A stretch of DNA of 64,000 bases, taken from Hennigella sp045641165 (lineage in GTDB: Bacteria > Bacillota_I > Bacilli_A > Mycoplasmatales > Mycoplasmoidaceae). Below are positions 51,091-62,428 of the stretch, piece after piece. Location: the NCBI GenBank assembly GCA_045641165.1, contig JAZUGL010000002.1, positions 31,110-95,109 on the forward strand. Reading direction: 5' to 3'. The notes beneath the pieces are model-generated. The model ran no database searches. It had not been told where the DNA came from and saw nothing but the letters and a program-made list of their open reading frames with translations. A program made the translations under genes and the position numbers. The stretch's first letter is position 1, and every line of letters starts with the position of its first letter.

Positions 51091-51730
51091 AAAGAAGAAG
51101 AAACATATTAAACCAGTTAATATGTATGCTTATGAAAATAAGTATTATGCTTCAGGTTTTAAAGTAATTGCAGGTGTTGATGAAGTAGGAAGAGGATGTT
51201 GAGCAGGACCCGTTGTTGCTGCTTGTGTTGTTTTTCCTAAAAAATATGAAAATAAGCAAATTAAAGATTCTAAAGTTTTATCAAGAAGTAAAAGAGAATT
51301 ACTTGATAAAGTAATTAGAAATGATGCATTAGCATTTGCTATTTCATATGTTGATGCACCAAGAATTGACAAGATAAATATTAAGCAAGCATCACAAGAA
51401 GCTATGCTTCAAGCAATTAATAAATTAACTAAAAGACCTGATTGTATTTTAGTTGATGCTGAACCAATTAAAATCAAAGGTGTCGAAACAGTACCGATTA
51501 TTAAGGGCGACGCTAAATCTATTTCTATTGCTGCAGCAAGTATTATTGCAAAAGTTTATCGTGACAAGATCTTAGATGATCTTGATACTATTTATCCTCA
51601 ATATGGTTTTAAATCAAACAAAGGTTATGGAACAATAGTTCATATTAATGCTTTAAAACAATATGGACCAATTCCATCTATCCATAGATTTAGTTACACC
51701 CCAGTAAAGAATGCAGTAAGTAAAAAATAA
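51080..51730 (+). CDS. rnhB: Ribonuclease HII
   Basis: 216 residues: GVDEVGRGCWAGPVVAACV with the first acidic catalytic residues, ILVDAE, KGDAKSISIAAASIIAKVYRD, and GYGTIVHI. Removes RNA primers and misincorporated ribonucleotides. A basic N-terminal tail of about 15 residues precedes the domain. Translationally coupled to rbgA. Confidence 0.95.
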
Positions 51731-51748
51731 CCAAATTGGTTATTTTTT
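51722..51748. terminator. Bidirectional terminator (rnhB / membrane protein)
   Basis: AAAATAACCAA-ATTGGTTATTTT-type hairpin with A- and T-runs; both convergent stops are within it. Confidence 0.85.
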
Positions 51749-52198
51749 CTTTTCCTCTTTTTGTTTTTCTTTTATGTTAGCTAGTTCTGAAGAAGTTATG
51801 TATCCCATTTTCTTGTATCACTTTAGATCCTTAGGATCCATCTTTTCTAAATTATGTTTTCTAGCTTTTTCTTTTTGCTTTGCATATTCAGGTGTAGCTT
51901 GATAAGCTAATTGACTAACATAGAACCTTTTGATTTCAAAATAACTATAAATAGTAAAGGCAATTATAGAACCAGGAGCAAGAATACCGCCTAATGATAA
52001 AAGCAAGTATTGCCACCAAACTTTAGGATCAGGAACTAATGCTTGTTGCTGTTCGTCTCATCTTACACAACCAAAAAACATTAAAGTACTACAAAGTAGT
52101 AAGAATAGAACTAAACCACCAAAAAGCAGTAGCATTTTTTTGCCCCACGCCTTTCTTTTTTCTATAGACATGTGAATCTTTACATCAAATGGTTTCAT
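51740..52198 (-). CDS. Small membrane protein of unknown function
   Basis: 152 residues. Two membrane helices (around MLLLFGGLVLFLLLCSTLMF and LLLSLGGILAPGSIIAFTIY) and a Lys/Glu-rich cytosolic C-terminus. Lies 1 nt after proS on the same strand, the last gene of the SUF-proS transcript. No family recognised. Confidence 0.7.
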
Positions 52199-52199
52199 A

Positions 52200-53618
52200 T
52201 TAATATGCCCTTGCAAAATATACTAAATGTGTCGCTGGTTGCCCACTAAAGAAACATTTCTTGTCTTTGATACCTGCTTGTTTAATACATCTAGCAGTTG
52301 CGCCAGTTAGTTCTTTTATCTTCTTCTCATTTTCAATAGTATCAGCAAAATATGCTAAAGCAATCTTTTTTTCTGCAATAGCTTTTTTAAATTCTTTAAA
52401 ATCATTAACTTCTTTAATAGATGCTTGCAATCTAGCATTAGCTTTGTTATACAAAGCTTGTGAATAATTAAAGACATTGTACTTAACAAATTTTTTAAGT
52501 TCATCAACTTTAACCGCAATCTTTTCCGATAAGTCTCTTCTAATGAAAGTAACTTCGTTCTTTTGCATTTCTTGGTTGCCTATAACCAAACAGAAAGGAA
52601 CACCTTGTGTTTGATATTTATTAATTTTGAAACCAAATCCTTTGTCTGAGTCATCAATAATTACACGATAAGAACTTTCAAGTTCTTTTTGGATTTTCTT
52701 AGCATAAGCTAATGTTGATTCATCTAGCTTAACAAGAATAATAGCTATTTGGGTAGGTGCCACCTTAAAAGGTAGAACTAAACCATTGTCATCACTATGA
52801 CTCATGATTATTCCACCAATAATTCTTGTTGAAATACCTGCAGAAGTTTGGTGTGGATAATCAAAAGTATTATCTTTAGTTTGGTATTTTACTTCGTAAG
52901 CTTTAGAAAAGTTTTGTCCTAAGTAGTGACTCGTAGCACATTGAAGTGCTTGACCATCTTGCATTAAAGCTTCAAGAGTAAAAGTATTTTCAGCACCAGC
53001 AAAACGTTCGTTAATAGTTTTTTCCCCCACAAGTACAGGCATACATAAATATTCTGTAACGAAGTTTTTATAAACTTCTATTGTTTTAAGTGTTTGATTA
53101 AATGCTTCATCTTTTGAAGCATGAATAGTATGAAGTTCTTGTCAATGAAATTCAGTATTTCTTAGAAAAGGTCTAGTATTTTTTTCAACACGACAAACTG
53201 AACATCATTGGTTATATAAAATAGGAAGATCATTGAATGATCTTAATTGAGTTTTAAAGCATTGACAGAAAGTAATTTCAGATGTTGGTCTAATAACAAG
53301 TGGTTCAGCAAGCGCATCTTTTCTAGATGTACTTACGGTAAATAGTTCTGGACCAAAACCTTCTACATGTTCTTTTTCTTTTAGAAAATCAGATTGTTTG
53401 ATTAAAAGTGGAAGTTGAATGTTTTGCACACCCATTTTAGCAAATTGTTTATCAATTTCATCTTGGATGTTTTTTCATATCGCTCAACCATTAGGCAAAA
53501 AGAATAAAGTTCCCTTTATTGGGCCGTATTCAACTAAATTTGCTTCTTTAATGACTGATGTATATCAGTCAGCAAAGTTTTCTTGTCTAGCAACAATACT
53601 TTTATTTTTCATGCTCAT
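52200..53618 (-). CDS. proS: Prolyl-tRNA synthetase (short, archaeal/eukaryote-like type)
   Basis: 472 residues without the bacterial insertion domain. Class II motif 2 and flanks PLVIRPTSEITFCQ and CRVEKNTRPFLRNTEFHWQE, motif 3 region RIIGGIIMSHSDD, then the anticodon-binding domain and C-terminal extension ending in Tyr. Start 53618 (MSMKNKS) or 53612 (MKNKS); a TATAAT lies 3-9 nt upstream. Follows sufB after 10 nt. Confidence 0.93.
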
Positions 53619-53628
53619 ATATTATATT

Positions 53629-54999
53629 TTATTCAAAGTCTTGGTTTAGCAAACGGTTTAACTCTACAGCATATTCCATAGGAAGTTGTTGACTAAATGG
53701 TTCAATAAAACCAAGCGATAGCATATTCTTAGCTTGCTTAGCAGTTAAACCTTTAGATGTTAAATAAAACATCTTTTCTTTATCTAAAGCAGTAACCTTA
53801 GCTTCGTGTTTAACGAATGATGATTTATTCATCACTATTTCAGTAGGAATAGTTTTAGATGTTGATTTGTTATCTAATAACAAAGTATCGCAAACAACTT
53901 CTGCATGGCAGTTTTTAGCATTGGGTAAGATTCTAACTTCACCACGATAGTCAGCTCTACCGCCATCATGTGCGATAGATTTAGCAAGTATGCTACTACG
54001 CGTGTTGGGTGCCATATGAATCATTTTTGCACCTGCATCATGAATTACACCTTCATGTGCTAGAGCAATGGAAATACATTTCCCTTTTGCATATTGTCCA
54101 GCTAACAATGTAGCTGGGTATTTCATATTTAGTTTAGAACCAATGTTTCCATCAATTCATTCCATTATGGAATTCTTATAGCAGATAGCTCGTTTAGTTA
54201 CTAAGTTCAAAACATTATCAGATCAGTTTTGAATTGTTGTGTATCTACAAGTAGCATTGTCTTTGACAAACACTTCAACTACCGCAGCATGTAAGTTGTT
54301 TTTATCATAGATAGGTGCAGTACAACCTTCAATATAACTTAAGCTTGCTTTGTCTTCGACAATAATTAAAGTTCTTTCAAATTGCCCCATTTGTCTTGTG
54401 TTAATTCTAAAGTATGCTTGTAAAGGTTTATCTAGCTTAACTCCCTTTGGGACATAGATAAAACTTCCACCAGATCATACTGCTGTATTTAATGCAGCAT
54501 ATTTGTTATCACTAGCTGGAACTAGTTTACCAAAATATTGTTTCACAATATTAGGACAAATCTTTAAAGCTTTTTCAATATTACAGAAGATAACACCCTC
54601 TTTTTTAAGTTCTTTTTGGATGTTGTTATAAACAACTTCTGAATCATATTGGTTATTAACTCCTGAAAGGAATTTAGCTTCTGCATCTGTTACTTTTAAT
54701 TTTTTAAAAGTATCTTTAATTTCTTGAGGAACATCAGCTCAATCGTTAGCAACTTTATTTATTGCAGACGCATAGTATGTGTAATGATTAAAATTAATAT
54801 TATTTAAGTTTGGTCCCCATTTTGGATTAGATAGTTTCTTAAACAATTTAAACGCTTCTAGACGCTTTTTCAACATCCAGGCAGGTTCTTGCTTAGCTTT
54901 TGAGATTGCGACGATTACAGCCTCATTCAAACCCTTTTTAAGGGCAATCTTGTTGTGAAGCTTTGTGGCAAAACCATATTTGTAATTACTTCTTGCCAT
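53629..54999 (-). CDS. sufB: Fe-S cluster scaffold subunit SufB
   Basis: 456 residues. The beta-helix core and C-terminus carry HEGVIHDAGAKMIHMAPNT, GGRADYRG and the SKGLTAKQAKNMLSLGFIEPF motif conserved in SufB/SufD. Many TGA Trps between 54127 and 54738. Forms the SufBCD scaffold with SufC and SufD, encoded upstream. Overlaps sufU by 14 nt. Confidence 0.95.
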
Positions 55000-55429
55000 A
55001 CTTATTTAAAGCCCCTTCTATAGCTTGTATGCCTGTAAGTGCACACTTAACACGATTAGCTTGCTTATTTACATCTTTATATATAACTAACTTGCCAATC
55101 TTGTTTTTTGCGTACTTCTTACCCAAGATCATGTTGTAATAATTTTTAATTATTTTTTTAGCTTCATTAATTGGTTTACCAATTATTTCTTCAGCTAATA
55201 AATCAGTAGATGATGTGCATATTGCACATCCTATACCGCCAAACTTAGCATCTTGTACTTTACCTGCTTTTATAAGCACATACCCATCAATCTTATCTAT
55301 GCATGAAGGCGAAGAAGTATGAGCAAAAAGGTATTTACATTTTAAAGCTTTTTTGCTTTTAATCTTATTGACAGGATTTTCATAATGGTCAATAAGAATT
55401 TGCTTTGCTAATTCTTTATTTATTTCCAT
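54986..55429 (-). CDS. sufU: SufU sulfur-transfer/scaffold protein
   Basis: 147 residues, IscU/SufU fold. The three Cys are kept: SPSCIDKI (usual Gly-Asp here Ile-Asp), GGIGCAICTSS, and RVKCALTG. SufU accepts persulfide sulfur from SufS. Follows sufS with an AGGGGC ribosome-binding site and overlaps sufB by 14 nt. Confidence 0.92.
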   Translation of the reverse strand: MEINKELAKQILIDHYENPVNKIKSKKALKCKYLFAHTSSPSCIDKIDGYVLIKAGKVQDAKFGGIGCAICTSSTDLLAEEIIGKPINEAKKIIKNYYNMILGKKYAKNKIGKLVIYKDVNKQANRVKCALTGIQAIEGALNKYGKK

Positions 55430-55437
55430 TATTGCCC

Positions 55438-56634
55438 CTAAAGGATGATTTCATCACCCTTTCTGAATGTTTTTAAGATTTTAATTACTTTATCTATTTC
55501 AGCTTTGGTGTTGTAGATATATAAACTAAATCTTACAGCTGCTTGTGTCTTAACTATGTTAGGACTTAGTTTAGCACAGCTTAAACCTGAACGGCAGATA
55601 ACACCCTTTGAGCCCAATCAGCTTGCTAAATCTTGAGCATGAACATTCTTTATATTAAAGAAGATGATTGGCAATTGTCCTTCTTTAGAATAAAGCTGAA
55701 TGTTCTTAACAGTTTTGATTTTATTAATAAAGTACTTCTTTAATTGTTTTTGGTAAGATTCAATGTTTTTTCAGCCTATCTTATTAAGATAATCAATTGC
55801 AGCACCCAAACCAAATATGCCTGCCATATTTTGTGTACCACCTTCAAATTTGTTGACATTATCATAAAGAACATAGTCATGTTCATGGATAACATCATTC
55901 ATGCCACCACCATATTTAAGTGGATCAAGATTCTTGATCCAGTAGTCATTCATATATACCATGCCTATACCCGTAGGCCCTAATAGTTTATGACCTGAGC
56001 ATGCAACAAAGTCTAACCCGCATGCTACATTAACTTTTGTATGTGGGATAGATTGAGCAGCATCAACTACTACAACTATATCTTTTCTTTTAGCTTTAAC
56101 TTTTTTAGTTAAAGAGATGTAATCAAATTGGTTACCAATAATGTTGCTTGCTGCTGAAACAGCAATAACTTTAGTTTTTTTAGTAATAGCTTTTAAATAA
56201 GCATCAACTGTAGGTAATTTATTACCATCTAAGAATTTTATTCTTAATTTGTGTTGTTTTTCCAAAGCAATCCATGGTAATAAATTAGATGCATGTTCTA
56301 GCTTAGATAAAATGACTTCGTCAGTTGGTTTAAGATGCTTAGCTAACCCAAAAGCAATAAGGTTTAAACCCTCAGTTGCTCCAGAAGTGAAAACGATATT
56401 TTTAGGTAGTGCATTGAACAAATTTGCTACCTTAGTTCTTACTGCTAAAGTTTTAGCAGTAGTCTTATAAGCAAACGAGCTGTCATTGTTGTGAGTGCTA
56501 GTTCCAAAGCCAGTGTAGAAGTCATTTATTGCCTTCAAAACACACTTTGGCTTTAAAGTTGTTGCCGCATTGTCAAAATAGATCAAATGTGGGTGTTTAG
56601 TTATTCAAGCAAAATCTTTTCTAATATTTTTCAT
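55438..56634 (-). CDS. sufS: Cysteine desulfurase SufS
   Basis: 398-residue PLP enzyme (group II). YFDNAATTLKP, the His of SKLEHASNLLPW, VDAAQSIPH, the PLP lysine in SGHKLLGPTGIG, and the active-site Cys in RSGLSCAKL (the usual HH before Cys replaced by LS). Provides sulfur to SufU. ATG 56634 (MKNIRKDFAW) gives the typical N-terminus. Two nt after sufD. Confidence 0.94.
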
Positions 56635-56636
56635 AA

Positions 56637-57236
56637 CTATGCTCCCATAATTTTATTAATATCTTCTAAGATATTAACATTGTATTTTTTAACATATGGT
56701 TTTAAGTTGCTAATAAAACTATCAATTAAAAATTGATAAGCTTGAGTTTTGCTTAAGCCTTTGGAATTTAAATAGAAAATAATTTCTGGATCTATTTGAC
56801 CAACATTAACTGTATGTTTAGCAATAACATTATCAATGTTAATATCTAGACAAGGTAAAGCTTTGATAGTTGATTTGTCATCAAACATTAAACCATCAAT
56901 CATTTGATTGATTTCATTTTTAGATGTTTTCTTTGAAGCAGATGAGAAACAATTTACTTTGATATTAGAAGCATGATTAGCTAAAGCTTTAACATAAATG
57001 TTAGAGATAGAATTATCACCTTTATGAACTAAATTTAAGTTTATTTCTTTTAGACTTCTATCTCCTAAAATTAGGCAATAAATGTTAACTTTGTTATTGT
57101 TTCTTAAAATAACTTTAACTGTTTTTTTAATGCTTTCTTTGTTGTTTAAAACAACAAAAACATCAACACTATTGTTGCTTTCTAAGTCAACAGTTTGACT
57201 GTTATTTAATTGTGGGATAAAAACATTAAAATGCAT
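56637..57236 (-). CDS. sufD: Minimal SufD-like protein
   Basis: 199 residues, less than half of a normal SufD (about 420-440). It keeps a beta-helix-like centre (KVNIYCLILGDRSLKEINLN) and the C-terminal SufB/D helix motif, HTVNVGQIDPEIIFYLNSKGL then SKTQAYQFLIDSFI, including the His. The N-terminal helical domain is missing. No frameshift or TGA explains the length, and it overlaps sufC by 11 nt, so the short form looks native. Confidence 0.85.
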   Translation of the reverse strand: MHFNVFIPQLNNSQTVDLESNNSVDVFVVLNNKESIKKTVKVILRNNNKVNIYCLILGDRSLKEINLNLVHKGDNSISNIYVKALANHASNIKVNCFSSASKKTSKNEINQMIDGLMFDDKSTIKALPCLDINIDNVIAKHTVNVGQIDPEIIFYLNSKGLSKTQAYQFLIDSFISNLKPYVKKYNVNILEDINKIMGA

Positions 57237-58005
57237 TTTTCAAACTTTCAAAGTTAGATTTTTTAGAAGGTTTTAAATATTTTTTAAAGCCAGCATCTAA
57301 AGCTTTAAACAATTGTTTACCATTACCTTTTTTAACTATTGTTTTATTAGCAATAGTGATGAATTTATTAGGTTTAATCATTTTTAAAAGTTCTTTTTGG
57401 TGAGAAACTAAAATAATGATTTTGTTTCTTTTAACTTTGTTAATTTCTTTGGCAATAATCTTTAAACTGTCTACATCACAACCAGAATCTACTTCATCTA
57501 ATAAAAGAACTTTGTTATTAGTTAAAAACATTTGAACTAATTCATTTTTCTTTTTTTGACCGCCAGAGAAATTAACATTGTTAGATCTTTTTAATAATTC
57601 TAAATCTAAATTTAATTGATTAAATTTAGGAGTAATTAATGTATGCAAAGAGATTGGGTCTAAACGCTTAGTTGTATGAGCGTTAGCAATAATTTTATAA
57701 AGATCAATTAGCTTAACACCTTCTAATTCTTGTGGGTTTTGTGCAAGATAGAAAAAACCAAGTTTAGCAATTTGATCTGTAGAGAGTTTTAACAAACTCT
57801 TACCGTTATAGTTGATGCTTCCACCTTTTACTTTAAAAGCATAGTGATGCATGATAGTTTTAAGTAAACTACTCTTACCTGCACCATTAGGTCCAATGAT
57901 GGTTAAAATATCACCCTCTTTTAGGCTGAAATTAATATCCTTAAGTAGAAGAGAATCTTCTACCTTAATATTTAAATTATTTATATTTAAAAAAGATTTT
58001 TTCAT
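57226..58005 (-). CDS. sufC: SufC ATPase
   Basis: 259-residue ABC ATPase: Walker A GPNGAGKSSLL, Q-loop FYLAQNPQELEG, signature SGGQKKKNE, Walker B VLLLDEVDSGCD, switch His in VSHQKE. Drives conformational change of SufB-SufD. First gene of the operon; its -10 box is 15 nt before the ATG and shared with the giant lipoprotein gene. Confidence 0.95.
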   Translation of the reverse strand: MKKSFLNINNLNIKVEDSLLLKDINFSLKEGDILTIIGPNGAGKSSLLKTIMHHYAFKVKGGSINYNGKSLLKLSTDQIAKLGFFYLAQNPQELEGVKLIDLYKIIANAHTTKRLDPISLHTLITPKFNQLNLDLELLKRSNNVNFSGGQKKKNELVQMFLTNNKVLLLDEVDSGCDVDSLKIIAKEINKVKRNKIIILVSHQKELLKMIKPNKFITIANKTIVKKGNGKQLFKALDAGFKKYLKPSKKSNFESLKNAF

Positions 58006-58020
58006 TTAACTATTTTATAA

Positions 58021-58028
58021 ATTATAAT
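58021..58028. promoter_or_regulatory. Shared bidirectional -10 element (suf operon / giant lipoprotein)
   Basis: ATTATAAT palindrome: minus TATAAT 58026-58021 for sufC (leader about 8 nt, no Shine-Dalgarno), plus TATAAT 58023-58028 for the lipoprotein (leader about 34 nt). Confidence 0.68.
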
Positions 58029-58068
58029 ATCAAATAACTTATATTTAGAACGAGGATTAAAAAACCCT

Positions 58069-61000
58069 ATGAAAATTAAGAATTTATGACCTGCTGCGGC
58101 TGGTTTATCAGTAGGCGCTAGTTTACTAGCCACTGTTTTAACTTCATGTTCAGCAGCTAAGATAGATGATGATTTAAAAATTACCTTAGATGATCATGGA
58201 AATCTAGTTAAAGCTACTGATAAATTTGGTGGTTTGGATTATAAGAAAGCTATTCAAGAAGCTCTTAAGAGATCTGATACATGAAATGAATTCAAAGAAG
58301 CTTTAGCTGAAGAAATCGTTCTTAATTATTTCGAAGATAGGGCAGATGATGGAAAAGAACCAAACAACCCTAAGAATAAAGAATTTAAAGATATTCTTGA
58401 CGAAGTCAACCACGATGTTGACAAGGACTACAATGACCTTGTTCAATCTTGCAAAAACAAATATGGTGCAAGCTATGGTTTCTATTTACAAAACGAAAAC
58501 CTTTCCCCTAATGGTGGAACAGAAGCTTCTTATAAGCGTATTCAAAAATTAAAAAAAATTAAAGACAAGTTTATCTCAAAAGTTTGAGATACTAGTTTCT
58601 TTGGATATTGTAAAAACTTCTCTAACCGTGAAGGCAAACAAACAGGATATATCTATCCTAGAGCTTTTGATAAAGATGCAACAGGTCACATTAACGAACA
58701 AGCTTTAGCTAATCCTGCAACATGAGATGATTTAGGATTTTATGCTCACACAGATATTTCATATTATCCTGAACAAGACCCTGAATCTAAAGATGCAAGT
58801 AAATTTAACTTTAGAAAAATGGCTGCCCACCCAGAGGGCGATTATGCAACTATTCAACAATATACATTTGATAGATGATTTGATACTGAAAAGCCATTCT
58901 TTTCAGCTGCATCATTATTCAAATATTCTAAACCATATGGTGATAGAACATTAAAAGATATCTATGCTACTGATAAAACAGCTACTATTCCAGATGATCC
59001 AAATGAAACATATCCATTCTTTGGTGGATGCGGTCCAGAAGATAAAAGCAATGGTACAAAGATCTATTACAACTGATTAACTGATCTTAAAGCAGGAAAC
59101 TATTTACAAGAATATACTGACGCTTCAAATGATAAGCATTCTTCAAACGGAACAGTAAATATTCCATGTGGCAGCAAATCATCTAGCAGACCACATACAG
59201 AAGACTCTCAAACTCTTTTATTAGCTTATGCTAACAAAATGACTACAGAAGAATCTGGTGCTTCATTGTATGTTCCTTATGCTTGCGCTGCTGCACAACT
59301 TTATCTAGATGCTATTGGTGTTTCAGGCTTAACACAATATAGTAAAAACAGCAGAATGAACGAAATTACTGCTGCAAGACTTGAATATGGTTTACAAAAA
59401 CCAGGAACAACTGGAAGAGTACCATTAGATCTAACTGATCTAAGAAATGAAAACTTTGCTGTAATTTTGAAAAACTTCTTTTTCTCAAATTATGAATTAG
59501 AAAGAAATGTAGAAACTGGAAAACTTACTCCAAGGAAACATGAATCTCCAGCAGTAGATTTTGGTAATCAAATTAAAAACATTAATTCATTTGTTGATCT
59601 TCAAGATATCTATGACCATGTAACAAAAGGCAGCGATGCTTTCCACAGCGATGTATTTAAAACATTGGCTGGTTTCTCATCTGACTTTGGTTTCTTCTTT
59701 GGAAAAACTGACGGTTCAACATCTTGAGGTGAAGATGAAGGTGTAAGATTCCTTACAAACGCTGTTTTAGTTAATGATCTTGAAGCTGGAGCTTCACAAG
59801 AAACTCAACCATGAATTCTTGAATTAAATGAATCAGGAATGCATGCTCAAACTATAGATGGCTATAACTTTATTAAAAACCCACAAAGCTTTGGCGGTGG
59901 TGAACTATCTAAAAAGCAAGCTGCTAAGAACGTATTGAAATATCGTTTGATGCAAAAGAAAGATGGTCATACAGCAAAAGACTGAATTTCTACAGATATC
60001 TTCTCTAAAGATGGTGAACTACAAACATATTTCAAAAATAACTTTGCAAACATTATTCTTGAAATGGCTCTTGATACTACTAAAGACTTTGAAGGTGGTA
60101 AACCAAATGTTAACTATATTAACATTTTTAGACCAATTGAAAAATATGCTGAAGAAACATTTGTTAGAGAAGACCAATCATTCTTTGACCAAAAAATTAA
60201 AACAGAATTTGGTACTAACAACCATCTAGAAGATTACATTAAAGTAACAACTGAATATGACAACAAGAAAAGAATTGTTGATTTATGTGCTGCTGCAAAT
60301 AAACGTATTTATGCTTATCGTAAAGATCAAATAACAAATTCAAAGAATACATTTAAATTTAAAAAGATCTATTCCAATGGTTTAATTGCTCCTACAGCAT
60401 ATGAATGTGGTCCTTTTGTCCCTGCTTCAGGACAACCAGCAGAACCATTAAGAATGCATGACTATGCATGTGTTAATGCTACTGCTTACTTTAACTGAGA
60501 TGGTAATGGTGTATCAATTACTGATAAAGCAACAAATTACTCATTGGGTCTTAAAAAAGCTGAAGTTGATGCAGCTGCTTTCATAACTGAAATGTCCGCT
60601 TTTGATGTGGATGCAGATGCTGCATTCTCACCTCAAATTAAGTCTGCTAAGGCTGTGATGTCAAACAGATTCTGATATCATTCTCTTGCCGCTGATAGAG
60701 CAATGTATAAATACATGGGCATATCTAATGGTTTAAGCAATGTTATTAAAGGCGATGCTTATGACCAATACATTGGTTTACAAATGGGTGGAACAGCAGA
60801 AGATTCTAATTTTGATAAATATACTAAAGCAACAAGTTTTGCTCAAGCAATAACTTCAGTATATAAAGCAGGCAAAGTTATGTCTGATCCATTTAACTAT
60901 GCTGATGTTGATGCAAAAACATCAACAGATTATTTTGGCAAAATAGGTGGAACATATGATTTACTTTCAACCAATGATTTAAGCATTAATGGTAAATATT

Positions 61001-62382
61001 CTGATTTTGCTAATGGTGAAAAATTATTTAAAGCAACATTAACATACTTAATGTTGGATAGCAAACCATTGATTGAAGGTGGCAAATTATTTGGTAACTT
61101 CTATAAGATTCTTGATTCTAAGATATCTGAAAATGAACAAGCAATCATTGGTTACATTAGTAAAGATCTATCAGATCTAGCTGAATCAGGTGATGGTTTT
61201 AAAGATCCAACTACAGAAATTAAAACCGATACAGCAACTGAATATGACTGAACTGCAAATGTTGATAACATTTATGACCGTGTAGGTTATGCATCAGGAA
61301 CTATTCCTGGAACCGATTTAGATAAAGAAAGCAAAATCGCGTGTGACCAATACTGAAATATTTTAAATAAGGTATTTACTATTAAGAAAGATGGAGCAGA
61401 TCCAACTACTGTTTCTAAAGTTCTAGCTGGTTTTACTGGCCTACAAACAGCTACATCTTCTTCATTACCTTCATGTTTAATAGATCCTGCCTTTAAATCA
61501 GTAGACTCTTGTACTGATAACTCAAGAAACTTATGTGATCTTACAGCAGGTGGTGAAGCTAAACGTTATGAAGAACATACTGGCGCTTGATATTCATTCA
61601 CTGGAAGCCAATCAGCAAATGGTCAACCTATAACATTTGAAATTAAGAACCATGACGGAACTAAAACTATTACACAAGACGACTTTGTGGATGGTTATAT
61701 TGATCCACAAGGTGAAAATAGATATTTTGATGCTACAGTTTGTAGAAGATTAGTTAAGAAGATTGCTAGCTACTCATCTATAGATGATTTAAGAGAATTA
61801 GCAAGAAAATTAGCTGATACACATGCTGGTTCATGTTTCTATAGTGATATTGCTGAAAAGAAACATCCATATGACAATATTGATGATATGAAATATGAAA
61901 TGGCTGCAGTATTACCAAGATTTAGAGATGGTGTATTCCAAGAATGAAATACTGAAACAAGAGGCTTTGTTCCTTGTTTTGAAAGACTATCTAATGTTGA
62001 AATCCATGAAGCCGGTGTAGATGGTGGAAATAAACCATACTGCTTTGAAGATGATACAAACAACAGCTATAGATTAATGCTTACACAAATCAGCAAAGCT
62101 GATATTACTGAAAAGACATTAGCACCTCATTGAAATGGTACAACTTGAGTTCAAGATTGAGATGAAGAAGGAATACACCATCATTGTCCAATTACTCCAG
62201 AAGAATTCTTCTATTTACTTTGTCAAACAGCTAATGATGCATCTACTCAATCAATAGCTATTACACAAATAGTTAAAAATGCTTTTGGCTCTGAAAAGAT
62301 GATAGTTTATGATGCTAATGTCTATAATGCCTTTAACTCTGTTTGAATTAAAGACTGAGTAAAGAAACCAATGGGTTCATAA
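58069..62382 (+). CDS. Giant lipoprotein, 1437 residues
   Basis: Signal peptide (MKIKNLWPAAAGLSVGASLL) and lipobox LTSC with the lipid Cys at about residue 27; the remainder is one very large exterior chain. It is acidic, rich in Asp, Thr, Tyr and Cys, with more than a dozen further Cys (for instance GGCGPED, VPYACAAAQ, YECGPF, CLIDPAF, VPCFER), unusual for Mollicute surface proteins. About 20 TGA codons are read as Trp and the frame is intact to TAA 62380. Possibly related to the large MG307-type lipoproteins of Mycoplasma, but no clear domain is recognised. Confidence 0.85.
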
Positions 62383-62408
62383 AAAAATAGGGTTAAACCC
62401 TATTTTTA
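62381..62408. terminator. Bidirectional terminator (giant lipoprotein / surface protein)
   Basis: AAAAATAGGGT-taa-ACCCTATTTTT (62383-62407), directly after the lipoprotein stop. Confidence 0.9.
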
Positions 62409-62428
62409 ATTTTTGCCACCTTATTATT

